Origin: Myxococcota bacterium
Lineage (GTDB): Bacteria > Myxococcota_C > UBA6777
Assembly (NCBI GenBank): GCA_023150835.1
Contig: JAKLKB010000161.1
Span: 1 to 19,191 of the forward strand
Length of the DNA stretch: 19,191 bases
Direction: 5' to 3'
Shown here: positions 1 to 7,278 of the stretch, one piece after another
Numbering within the stretch: the first letter of the stretch is position 1
How the letters are laid out: each line of letters opens with the position of its first letter
The notes under the pieces: generated by a model
The model's input: the letters and a program-made list of their open reading frames with translations, nothing else
Told to the model about the DNA's origin: nothing
Databases searched by the model: none
Program-made: the position numbers and the translations under genes

Positions 1-217
1 CGAACTGAGGCGGCATTCGAGGGTCTCTACATGCTCTCTATCGTTTACTAACAACTTGGCTTGCGCCACTTCCTCTGTTGTCGTCTGGTCAACCGGACTT
101 GCCGAAACAAGCCCGCCCCTTTAGGGGTGGGTCATTGACCAAATACCTCCCAAAGCGCGTCGGATGGGGAAGTTGCGTCATACAACCGCCACCGTGAGAC
201 GGCGCGATCTTGTGATG
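1..217. other. gene-free left edge
   Basis: No convincing gene is visible. A plus-strand frame open from base 1 ends at a TAA at 49-51 and could be the last 16 codons of a gene lying outside the window, but it is too short to identify. The block also holds the hairpin at 112-131 and a small perfect palindrome (GGTCATTGACC) just after it. The minus-strand TPR/PEGA gene ends at 218, and no strong terminator with a T tract is seen for it here. Confidence 0.4.
112..131. repeat. Hairpin resembling an IS200/IS605 right end
   Basis: An 8-bp stem (CCCGCCCC with GGGGTGGG, one G-T pair) closes a TTTA loop and is followed by GTCATTGAC. Short subterminal hairpins with a CTTTAG-type tip and a mismatched base are typical of IS200/IS605 right ends. 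No transposase gene can be recognised in the few bases left of it, so this may be an element remnant or only a weak terminator. Confidence 0.3.
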
Positions 218-1408
218 CTAAGGCGCTGTGTGGTACAGCACGGTCGCACGACTGCGTTGTACTGGGGCGTTGGGGTGCGGGATCTGTTGAAAACTGGTTT
301 TGGGTTTGTCAGTGTTCTCGGCTTTTTCAGGAGCGACTCCAACGCGAGTAGCAAAGAAGATCACCGACAAGACAAGCAATCCACCGCCGGCCCCTACGAT
401 GCCATAGCCGATGCGTTCTTCGCCGGCGTGTTGGTTCCATTTGTTGGTGAGGTCTCGTTGGCTGAGGCTATGCGAATCAGGAGCATTCGCTTGGGTTTTA
501 ACGGACTGAAAGCCCGAATTGGCACCCGCAAGCAACACAGCCCCTGTCACACCGGCGGCAACACCAAGAGCCAACAACGTCCATCCCGGCCAACTTTTGA
601 CCCAAGGTCGTTCGCCGACTTCGGTCGGACCCGAAGCGCCTTGAACGAGGACCACCGAGAGACTCTCGGCTTGTTCGGGAGAGACACTGACTTGGCGATT
701 GACTGATTGGTAGCCGGGGTATTTGATCTGCACAACATGCGAGCCGATGGGGATCTTGAGGTTTTCAAGCGGTGTTTTACCCCAAGAACGACCGTCGATC
801 TCGACATCCGCGCCGCTTGGGGTGCTGGTGACGGAAAGCTGGCCTGTGACGGGCTGCAAGGTAAAGGTCATCCGCAGTTCTGCACCACCGACAACGTTGA
901 TCCCTTGGACGATCTTGGCGTGGTTGGGGTGAGAGAGCTCGATCTTGTGTTCACCTGCATCCAAGGGCAATGGACGAAGCGGCGCGGTTCCCACGACTTT
1001 GCCGTTGATCGATACGGTGGCTCCAGAGGGCGAGATCAACAGGTTGAGTGTGCCTTTGGAAAGCGTTGTTTTGAGAAAAGCGATCTTGCTTTCAAAGCGG
1101 GCTTTGAGGACGGCGGGGGGATTTTCGTTGATCCCACGCTCGGAGGCTTGGAGGGCTTCACGATAACGCTTAAGCGCCTCAAGACATTTGACGATGGCGA
1201 AGGTGATCTTTGGATTGGCCCAGAGTGTGTGCGCTTGGGTGTAAAGGCCGAGAGCCTTTTCGTAGTCTCCTTTGTCGTAGGCGACAGCGGCATCGGCGCT
1301 CAGTTTGACGACTTTTTTGGCGTCCTCTTCGGAGGGGTTGTTTTGGGCCAAGACAGGGAAAGCCCCAAACAGAAAACATCCCAACACAAAAGAAATTACA
1401 TACTTCAA
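218..1408 (-). CDS. Exported TPR and double-PEGA domain protein
   Basis: A 396-residue envelope protein. Residues 1-21 form a Sec signal peptide ending in VLA before QNN. Residues 28-110 are helical and TPR-like (AYDKGDYEKALGLYTQAHTL and a second repeat near 70-95). Two PEGA domains follow, at about 119-184 and 188-255, each with the SPSGA or TPSGA plus G-KTPL or G-TAPL signature. Two hydrophobic segments lie at about 274-295 and 334-353. PEGA domains are surface or periplasmic beta folds often attached to bacterial kinases. The start is TTG at 1408, chosen because GGGAGG lies nine bases upstream. It begins only 20 bp after the stop of the kinase-PEGA gene, so the two are probably co-transcribed. 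The orientation in the envelope and the ligand are unknown; a role as partner or output of the kinase is inference. Confidence 0.85.
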   Translation of the reverse strand: MKYVISFVLGCFLFGAFPVLAQNNPSEEDAKKVVKLSADAAVAYDKGDYEKALGLYTQAHTLWANPKITFAIVKCLEALKRYREALQASERGINENPPAVLKARFESKIAFLKTTLSKGTLNLLISPSGATVSINGKVVGTAPLRPLPLDAGEHKIELSHPNHAKIVQGINVVGGAELRMTFTLQPVTGQLSVTSTPSGADVEIDGRSWGKTPLENLKIPIGSHVVQIKYPGYQSVNRQVSVSPEQAESLSVVLVQGASGPTEVGERPWVKSWPGWTLLALGVAAGVTGAVLLAGANSGFQSVKTQANAPDSHSLSQRDLTNKWNQHAGEERIGYGIVGAGGGLLVLSVIFFATRVGVAPEKAENTDKPKTSFQQIPHPNAPVQRSRATVLYHTAP

Positions 1409-1428
1409 GGTCTCGTTCCTCCCGTAGT

Positions 1429-3417
1429 TTAAGGGACTTCGATGTTGATTTCGCGCAGTCGAACATTGTAAGATTTACGATTCGCTTTCGCAGGGATGAC
1501 GAGTTTTGCAGAAAAGAAACCACCGCGCTTGATCTGCAAAGTCATGGGCTGATGGTTCGGCTTCTTGACAGTCAAGGGAGTTTTGCCAAGGGCTTCTCCG
1601 TCAGTTCCAAGCACCGTTGCTCCAGACGGAGAAGACGTCACACGAATCTCGGTATAGCGAGACTTTTTGCGCGGAAACTTTCGAGGATGGCTCCGAACTG
1701 TCGGAGGTACGGGCCGATCTTCGACTTCGCGGTGCGGGGGGGTAGGACGATCGGTGGTCTCGCGGCGCGGGGTGGGTTCTGTGCGGCGTTCTGGGGTGGG
1801 TTCTGTGCGGCGTTCTGGGGTGGGTTCTGTGCGGCGTTCTGGGGTGGTATTGCGTTGCGCAGGAGCAGCGCCACGCTGCGCAGGATTGGGCGTGTTGGGC
1901 GTGGCATCACGGGGGTTTGTGGGTGCATGAGCCGAAGCTACAGTTGTTCCTTTGGTGGGCTGGTCTGGTTTGGTCGAAGAAAACCACCAGACGCCAAGCA
2001 ACAACACGGGGATCGCCAAAAAGATCGAGGCTTTGCCATAAACGCTGCCAAAGAATCCGCTGCGTTGGGGGCTAAAGGTGGTGCTACCGCTGAAGCTATT
2101 GCTTTTGAGTTCGTTTTCGATGGACTTGAGTTGTTCGAATACTTCTTCGGCGGTGGGACGGCGTTTTGGGTCTTGTGCAGTCATGCGTTCATACAACGAA
2201 CGCAGCGTTGGTGGGATCTCCAGATTTTTCGGTAGATGAACGCCTTTTCCTGTGATGCGGCTGATGCGCACCATATCTTGAGAAGCATCCCCAAAGGGTT
2301 TTTCGCCTGTGAGCATATAATACAAGATCAGACCGATCGAGAAGATATCCGCAGGATACGAGACTTCTTTGGGAGAAGTGATCTGTTCGGGAGCCATATA
2401 ACGCGGCGTCCCCAGAACGACGCCTTGGCGTGTGAGATCGGATTCTTCGGGCCCGTCAGCAAATTTGACCACACCAAAGTCAAAGATCTTCACAAAGTCG
2501 TCATGACCTTTGAGGTGCAACAACATAATGTTAGAAGGCTTGAGATCACGGTGGATCAGGCCGCTGGCGTGGGCTTCCATCAACGATTGCGCGATCTGTT
2601 TGGTGATATGGACGGCGCGCTCGGTGTCAAAGGCTTCGCCTTTTTTAAGGATCTGGTTGAGGTTGGTGCCTTCGACAAACTCCATCACAAGGTAGGGTTC
2701 GCCCCATTGGCTGACGTTGTAGTCGTAGACACGGACGGTATGGGGACTCGACAGCAGCGTCGATGCCTTGGCTTCGCGCACGAAACGGCGGCGTGATTCT
2801 TCGTTGCTGAGGGTGCCGGGGGCGATCACTTTGATGGCAACTTGTTTTCCGAGCTTGGTATGGGCGGCTCCGTACACGATACCCATGCCGCCTTCGGCGA
2901 TCTTGTGAGTGATGCGATATTTGTTGTCGAGAACAGAGCCGACGCTCGTAAACGCGGGGCGTTTGTTTTCGAGAGGCAGATCCACTTCGGAAGCGTCTTC
3001 AAAGCGTTGGATGCGGTTAAAGATCGAATCATCATTGGGGGGTCGAAGGCCGCTCAAGCTATTGATCGACATCGACATCGAAGAATCGCTGCTTGGGGGA
3101 GGCGAAAAGTCTTCGGGGTTGGAAGACAGAGAAGCCGACTCGTCTTCGAGTTCTTTGAGATCGGCAAGGTGGTTGGGTTTCGATGAAGACGAGCGAAACT
3201 CCACAGGCAAAATGTCGGGTGGGGCATCGCTGTTTTGGTTGTCTTTCCACGCAGCGATGGAGTCTTTGGTGTTCATGGATGGCGTGGATGCTCCGTTGGT
3301 TGGGGGAGAGGCGGCGTTCTCCGCAGAAGAAGACAGCGCGGTACGCTCAGCAGCCTCTTCGCTGGATGGACTGACTTCGCTTTTGATTTGGTTTGCTTTG
3401 CCTTCTTTTTCGTTCAT
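1429..3417 (-). CDS. Transmembrane Ser/Thr protein kinase with C-terminal PEGA domain
   Basis: A 662-residue Hanks-type kinase. Residues 1-165 are low-complexity and Ser/Pro/acidic-rich. The kinase domain is about 167-430 and looks active: a glycine loop (AEGGMGIVYGA), the VAIK lysine at 196, HRDLKPSN at 289-296, DFG at 313-315, and the TPRYMAPE activation segment end. One membrane helix lies at about 463-481. It is followed by a Pro/Arg/Thr-rich linker with three 8-residue copies of the TPERRTEP type, then a PEGA domain at about 588-655 (SSPSGA, GKTPLTV). This predicts a cytoplasmic kinase with an extracytoplasmic PEGA sensor. The ATG at 3417 has AAGG eight bases upstream, and a good promoter lies about 90 bp upstream. 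The next gene downstream also has PEGA domains. Substrates are unknown. Confidence 0.95.
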   Translation of the reverse strand: MNEKEGKANQIKSEVSPSSEEAAERTALSSSAENAASPPTNGASTPSMNTKDSIAAWKDNQNSDAPPDILPVEFRSSSSKPNHLADLKELEDESASLSSNPEDFSPPPSSDSSMSMSINSLSGLRPPNDDSIFNRIQRFEDASEVDLPLENKRPAFTSVGSVLDNKYRITHKIAEGGMGIVYGAAHTKLGKQVAIKVIAPGTLSNEESRRRFVREAKASTLLSSPHTVRVYDYNVSQWGEPYLVMEFVEGTNLNQILKKGEAFDTERAVHITKQIAQSLMEAHASGLIHRDLKPSNIMLLHLKGHDDFVKIFDFGVVKFADGPEESDLTRQGVVLGTPRYMAPEQITSPKEVSYPADIFSIGLILYYMLTGEKPFGDASQDMVRISRITGKGVHLPKNLEIPPTLRSLYERMTAQDPKRRPTAEEVFEQLKSIENELKSNSFSGSTTFSPQRSGFFGSVYGKASIFLAIPVLLLGVWWFSSTKPDQPTKGTTVASAHAPTNPRDATPNTPNPAQRGAAPAQRNTTPERRTEPTPERRTEPTPERRTEPTPRRETTDRPTPPHREVEDRPVPPTVRSHPRKFPRKKSRYTEIRVTSSPSGATVLGTDGEALGKTPLTVKKPNHQPMTLQIKRGGFFSAKLVIPAKANRKSYNVRLREINIEVP
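1771..1842. repeat. 24-bp tandem repeat, three copies, in kinase linker
   Basis: Three near-identical 24-bp units start at 1771, 1795 and 1819. They code on the minus strand for an 8-residue Pro/Glu/Arg/Thr repeat between the membrane helix and the PEGA domain of the kinase. The period keeps the frame, so copy-number change would alter only the length of the stalk. Confidence 0.85.
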
Positions 3418-3504
3418 CGCAGATGCCTTTTGTGATGGGCGTGGAGTCCGAGCAAGACCGAATCCTCGGGTTCCTATCGCAACATGCCTTGTCGCATCCC
3501 TCGC

Positions 3505-3534
3505 ATTGTATTCTCAAACTGTGATGCGGGTCAA
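3505..3534 (-). promoter_or_regulatory. Sigma70-type promoter of the kinase-PEGA gene
   Basis: On the minus strand TTGACC (3529-3534) and TACAAT (3505-3510) are separated by 18 bp. Five of six bases match consensus in each box. The predicted transcript would start near 3498, about 80 bases before the kinase ATG at 3417. Confidence 0.6.
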
Positions 3535-3632
3535 CAATACCGTTTCAACAGTCTGCTTGTTTGCATGATGCTTCTTCCCCAAAGAAAATAAAACCGACCA
3601 CCACAAACGGCTGCGTATTTTTGGATGAAAAG

Positions 3633-3654
3633 CCTATTTTTTATTTCAAATAGG
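3633..3654 (-). terminator. Terminator-like hairpin after the second kinase gene
   Basis: On the minus strand CCTATTT and AAATAGG form a 7-bp stem with an 8-base loop, followed by CTTTTC. It lies about 90 bp after the stop of the kinase that ends at 3746. The stem is AT-rich, so it may be weak. The opposite strand also has a T-rich tail, so it could act both ways. Confidence 0.4.
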
Positions 3655-3745
3655 TTATTTTATTTCAATTGGGTTCAGGGAGTAAAAGAAAAAACAATGT
3701 AAAGGAAAAATAGCTGAGGCGGGGATAGAAAAAACATAAGATCTT

Positions 3746-5443
3746 TCAGGCAGGAAGAAGCCAATCAAGCAGCTTAAAGACGATCGCCAACAGCAGCAAA
3801 CCGTGCAAGCCGACAAACAGCGCATACGCCAAACGAGGCGAGCGATCAATAAAGTGAAGCACCGAAAAAACAGTACGTTTCATCAGCGTGGTCGGGCATT
3901 GGATGGGGAAATAACCGCTATGGATTTTTGCAAGAGCGTCCAACATCTCTTTGGCCGACTGAAAGCGTTCCTCGGGGTGCTTGCGCATCCCCTTTGAGAG
4001 GAAATGCGCCACTTCGATCGGGGTGTTGGGCTGTGCTGGATGGCGCAGGACAAACACCGAACGCGGTTCTTCTTTGGCGACGGCAAAAAGGATCTCAAAG
4101 AGGCTTTCTTTGTTGCCGAGATAGTGTTGAAGGGAAAGGAATTCGTAGAAGACCACGCACAAGCTGTACAGATCGCTGCGTGTATCGATGCGATCGTTGA
4201 GTCCAAGCGCTTGCTCGGGGGACATATACATCGGCGTGCCGATCAATCGGTTGTTTTGGGTTTGGAGATGTAGCTGTTCGGAAAGATGCTTGCGATCTTG
4301 TTCGAGCGCATGGGCAAGTTCATCCATTGAGTCAGATGTCGCCGATGTCGCCGATGTCGCCGATGTCTGCGATGTCTGCGATGTCTGCGATGCCTGCGAT
4401 GCCTGCGATGCCTGCGATGCCTGCGATGTCTGCGATGTCTGCGATGTCTGCGATGTCTGCGATGCCTGCGATGTCTGCGATACCTGCGCTGCTTGTGATG
4501 TTAAGGATGCTGTGTTCGATGGGGCGGACGAGTTGATGCGTTTGGCGATGCCCCAGTCCATGACAAGGACTTCAAAGTGGGGGCCGATCATGATGTTGGC
4601 GGGTTTGAGGTCACGGTGCAAGATGCCCTGAGCATGGGCAAAATCGATGGCTTTGAGGATATCGATCAAGATCTGGAGGCGTTGCGTGAGCGGAAAACGG
4701 GCATGATAGGCGGGATCGCCCGAACGGAGTTTGTCGATGATATCTTCGAGGGTTTCGCCTTGGACGTACTTCATCACAAAGTAGTAGCATCCGTCTTTAT
4801 CGAGGCCGACATCGTGGATTGGGACGATATTTGGATGTTCCAATTGTCCGACGATACGGACTTCTTCGGCAAAGCGAACGACGGGTGCGGTGGTGTGGAG
4901 TTCGGACTTTAGGCGCTTGATCGCGACCATGCGTTGGATGTCTTTGTCGAAGGCGAGGTCGACTTCTCCCATCGCGCCGCTGCCAAGCGAACGCTTGCTT
5001 TGGTAGCGTTCTTGTCCGTCGATCACCAGTTGAGGCGCTGCTGAATCAGACGACTTTTGTAAGCGCGGAAGGATGGTGGTTCGGAGTCCTTGTAGTCGGA
5101 TCTGCTGTAGTTCTACCGAAGATGTACGGATGCCAAGACTGTAAATTCCCGAGGGTGCGGGAGATCGCGTTGCCAAGGAAAGATCGCCTTCGCTGTCGAA
5201 AGGGGAGTGAGATTGGCTCGTTGCCCTTGCATCGTCTGCGAAGGTTCTCTCAGCCTCGGCAGACAGGGCATTTGCAGCCTCGGCAGACAGGGCGTTTGCG
5301 GAGTCGCAAGCAAGGACATTTGCAGAGTCGGCAAAGAGGTAGGCAAAGGGATCAAGGGCGGGGTTGTCGTCAAGGGAAGTCGCAAAACCGAGGGCAGGAG
5401 ACCCCAAAGATGCGGTCTGTTGGGCGGATTCTTGTTTGGTCAT
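3746..5443 (-). CDS. Ser/Thr protein kinase with expanded activation loop
   Basis: A 565-residue Hanks-type kinase. Residues 1-145 form a low-complexity Ala/Ser-rich N-terminus. Kinase motifs follow: glycine loop GSGAMGEV (154-161), VAIK lysine 176, HRDLKPAN (276-283), DWG (296-298) in place of DFG, and GTPMYMSPE (402-410). The DWG to SPE segment is about 110 residues, against roughly 20-30 in most kinases. It holds a run of Ser-Gln-Thr/Ala triplets (about 316-370) and then a predicted helix (371-400). A hydrophobic helix at about 538-562 ends the protein, so it is tail-anchored with no extracytoplasmic domain. The ATG at 5443 is preceded by GGGAG. Catalytic residues are intact, and DWG is common in active bacterial kinases. 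A role of the loop in regulation is inference. Confidence 0.93.
   Translation of the reverse strand: MTKQESAQQTASLGSPALGFATSLDDNPALDPFAYLFADSANVLACDSANALSAEAANALSAEAERTFADDARATSQSHSPFDSEGDLSLATRSPAPSGIYSLGIRTSSVELQQIRLQGLRTTILPRLQKSSDSAAPQLVIDGQERYQSKRSLGSGAMGEVDLAFDKDIQRMVAIKRLKSELHTTAPVVRFAEEVRIVGQLEHPNIVPIHDVGLDKDGCYYFVMKYVQGETLEDIIDKLRSGDPAYHARFPLTQRLQILIDILKAIDFAHAQGILHRDLKPANIMIGPHFEVLVMDWGIAKRINSSAPSNTASLTSQAAQVSQTSQASQTSQTSQTSQTSQASQASQASQASQTSQTSQTSATSATSATSDSMDELAHALEQDRKHLSEQLHLQTQNNRLIGTPMYMSPEQALGLNDRIDTRSDLYSLCVVFYEFLSLQHYLGNKESLFEILFAVAKEEPRSVFVLRHPAQPNTPIEVAHFLSKGMRKHPEERFQSAKEMLDALAKIHSGYFPIQCPTTLMKRTVFSVLHFIDRSPRLAYALFVGLHGLLLLAIVFKLLDWLLPA
4335..4487. repeat. 9-bp minisatellite in the kinase activation loop
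   Basis: Seventeen 9-bp units of the GATGTCTGC type run from 4335 to 4487, with a decayed eighteenth unit after them. Variants are grouped: three GATGTCGCC, three GATGTCTGC, four GATGCCTGC, four GATGTCTGC, then mixed. The grouping suggests expansion by slippage or unequal exchange. On the coding (minus) strand the units read Ser-Gln-Thr, Ser-Gln-Ala or Ser-Ala-Thr. Confidence 0.95.
5251..5346. repeat. 24-bp tandem repeat in kinase N-terminus
   Basis: Two almost identical 24-bp units (5251-5274, 5275-5298) are followed by two diverged ones up to 5346. On the minus strand they encode an 8-residue Ala/Ser-rich repeat in the disordered N-terminal part of the kinase. Confidence 0.75.
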
Positions 5444-5549
5444 TACGCACTCCCGACAACAAAAGAAAGAAGGTATCGGAAAACGTACCTAAGATGCACA
5501 AAACACGAATCCGTTGCTGCTCGGAAAAAGATAGCCGTGAAATTGTTGC

Positions 5550-5861
5550 AAAAAAGCCGTGTTCGCAGCACTTCAAGCGGCAGGGATATTTGTTTGAGAA
5601 ACGAACACTCAGAGGGTGTTTGCGAAAAAGGTTTGCTATGGAGAGAAGGTGGTTGGATCCGCGATGTTCTGACCCCTCACTTCTTGGGCAGCCACAGGGG
5701 GCTGCCCCTACGTTTTACGATAACTCAACGAGCGGATCTCGTATAAGAGGGTGTCTAAAGCAGCGATATCTGTTGGAAGCGTACACATACGGGAGCGATC
5801 CGTAGCCAAAAAAGCCGTGTTCGCAAGCGTTCAAGCGAGAGAGCTGTTGGCTTTGAAAAAC
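5550..5861. repeat. Pair of imperfect direct repeats, 258 bp apart
   Basis: The segment beginning AAAAAAGCCGTGTTCGCA at 5550 recurs at 5808. The two copies stay similar for about 50 bp (TTCAAGCG, then TTTGAGAAACG against TTTGAAAAACG). The palindromic repeat at 5686-5747 lies between them. Confidence 0.65.
5686..5747 (+). repeat. Dispersed palindromic repeat, copy A
   Basis: A hairpin core (GGGCAGCC, 6-base loop, GGCTGCCC) is followed by CCTACGTTTTACGAT, CAACGAGCGGATCTCGTATA and AG. The same order of motifs is found at 10593-10655 and, inverted, at 19006-19056, always between genes. Confidence 0.75.
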
Positions 5862-5952
5862 GCTGGCTAGACTATTCGGTGTTTCCACCTTAACAAGGCG
5901 CGTATGGGGTAGCCCCCCCCACAACACAAGCCCAACTGCGCTCGGTAGAAGC

Positions 5953-7026
5953 TCAAAAACCGTTAACAGGTACACGCAACTGGAGATCGGCGTATGGCAA
6001 AGAAAACGGCTTGACTTTCCATTGCCTGAGGCGCCAACACAAACACCAGTACAGCTTTGCGTTGGCTTTGATGTGGGCGGGGCTGGTATGGCGGCGGATA
6101 CCGACCTTGCCATCGGGGTACAAGCGCAAAGCAAGAGATAACGCCCCCAATGACGATGGGAATTGCAGCTTACGAAAACACGGAACCAAGCGCTTTTTGT
6201 GTTCTTCGATCTGCTTTCCGATCTCGATCGCTCCTGCAAGATCCGTCATCCCCCATTCGGCAGGGATCGAGAGCCAACCTTTCTTACGCGAGATTTGATG
6301 CAACAAGGATCGTAAAGCACCGATATGCCGATCGATAGAGCGTCCACGCGGTTGTTCAAACAATTGCCCGTCACGAAACAGCACCCACTCGCCTTTGTGA
6401 ACCGCTGCAAACGTAGCCTCTTCGGGTGTTTTCATTGCACGCAACAAGAAGCGATCGTGAGGCCCCCAAAAAGAAACCTGCACCAACGATCGCTCTGGAT
6501 CGAAACCCAAAGACCCGCTACAACGGTCCTCTTCACGTTCCGCATGACCCGCTCCACCACCCGATCGGTTTTTTTGAGATCCCTTTACGAGCGCGGGTTT
6601 GTTTTTTGCTGTGTCTGCCTTGGCTGACGGTGCTTCTTCACGACAGCGCGTTTTTTGCAGCCCCCAAAAAGCCCCCAACACCGCGTGGATCTCTTTGGTA
6701 TCGATCAGCATCACTTCCGTCTCTTGTTCCTTTGGTTGGCGCGACACCCACCACTCTTTACCCTGCCTTATGATCGTAAAGATCTGCTGCGCTTTGCCTT
6801 GCCCCCAAACCACTTGTATCCGTTGCGTCCCCTCCAGATCCACACGCAAGGTTCCTGCTTGATGAGAAGAAACTTGCGGAAGCAAGGCCAGAACCGAAGT
6901 CCGCAACAGCTCTGCCTTCGACAATCGCGGCAAAGAGGGTTCAGGCGCGATACTTGGCTGGCACCCCAACAACAACAACCCCATCCCACACAAACCTCGT
7001 ATCATCCGAGACTTCGCTTTGCGCAT
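5953..7026 (-). CDS. Lipoprotein with AgmX/PglI-like C-terminal domain
   Basis: A 357-residue protein with a lipoprotein signal (MRKAKSRMIRGLCGMGLLLL then G-C22). Residues 55-125 carry beta-rich sequence (VVWGQGKAQQIFTIIRQGKEWW). Residues 130-170 are a charged, probably disordered linker, and 185-260 form a second region. The C-terminal part, about 275-354, has the pattern of the AgmX/PglI C-terminal domain: a cysteine (C283) starting a helix, a G-x-L-x-L-x-L strand with LYPDGKV, a cysteine helix (WCLCWRLRQW), and a last strand (LQLRVPV). That domain occurs in myxobacterial gliding and envelope proteins. The middle part vaguely resembles DUF4340-type proteins, but this is not certain. The ATG at 7026 has GGGAG eight bases upstream. 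The gene stands alone and diverges from the HD gene. Confidence 0.7.
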   Translation of the reverse strand: MRKAKSRMIRGLCGMGLLLLGCQPSIAPEPSLPRLSKAELLRTSVLALLPQVSSHQAGTLRVDLEGTQRIQVVWGQGKAQQIFTIIRQGKEWWVSRQPKEQETEVMLIDTKEIHAVLGAFWGLQKTRCREEAPSAKADTAKNKPALVKGSQKNRSGGGAGHAEREEDRCSGSLGFDPERSLVQVSFWGPHDRFLLRAMKTPEEATFAAVHKGEWVLFRDGQLFEQPRGRSIDRHIGALRSLLHQISRKKGWLSIPAEWGMTDLAGAIEIGKQIEEHKKRLVPCFRKLQFPSSLGALSLALRLYPDGKVGIRRHTSPAHIKANAKLYWCLCWRLRQWKVKPFSLPYADLQLRVPVNGF

Positions 7027-7173
7027 CTTGCTTGCTCCCTACTCTTGACAAAACACTCGCCGACCCATTCCTGAACCTGCTATCCACAACTTCTTTTTCA
7101 ACAAAACACCCGTCCATTCGGGCCTTTCCCACCCTACCACGCCCACACACAAAGGCAAAAAATCCTCCTCACG

Positions 7174-7203
7174 TTGCCAAAAAGGCCAACGCTCCGCCAT
7201 ACT
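7174..7203 (+). promoter_or_regulatory. Candidate promoter of the HD phosphohydrolase gene
   Basis: TTGCCA (7174-7179) and CATACT (7198-7203) are separated by 18 bp. Five and four bases respectively match the sigma70 consensus. The transcript would begin about 70 bases before the ATG at 7279. Confidence 0.35.
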
Positions 7204-7278
7204 CGCTGCGTTCCAAAGAGATGCGGCGAACATCAAGGGTTCGTTGCTTCAAACCACCGATACACAAGGGCTTTGCTT

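Larger units (their letters stand above)
3418..3745. other. Intergenic region between two kinase genes
   Basis: This 328-bp AT-rich gap holds the promoter of the kinase-PEGA gene (3505-3534) and a terminator-like hairpin for the upstream kinase (3633-3654), both on the minus strand. No further gene is seen. Short reading frames crossing it have no ribosome site or plausible composition. Confidence 0.6.
5444..5952. other. Repeat-rich intergenic region
   Basis: This 509-bp block has no supported gene. It contains one copy of the dispersed palindromic repeat (5686-5747), a pair of direct repeats (near 5550 and 5808), and a 17-bp segment (5893-5909) that recurs inverted next to another repeat copy at 19053-19070. 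It lies between the start of the kinase gene and the end of the lipoprotein gene, both on the minus strand. Confidence 0.6.

Noticed and set aside
3746-5443. The second kinase as a pseudokinase because of DWG
   Set aside because: DWG in place of DFG is frequent in bacterial kinases, and the VAIK lysine, HRD and Asn are all present.
7027-7278. TTGACA at 7045-7050 as a promoter for the HD gene
   Set aside because: No acceptable -10 box stands at 15-19 bp; the pair at 7174/7198 fits better.
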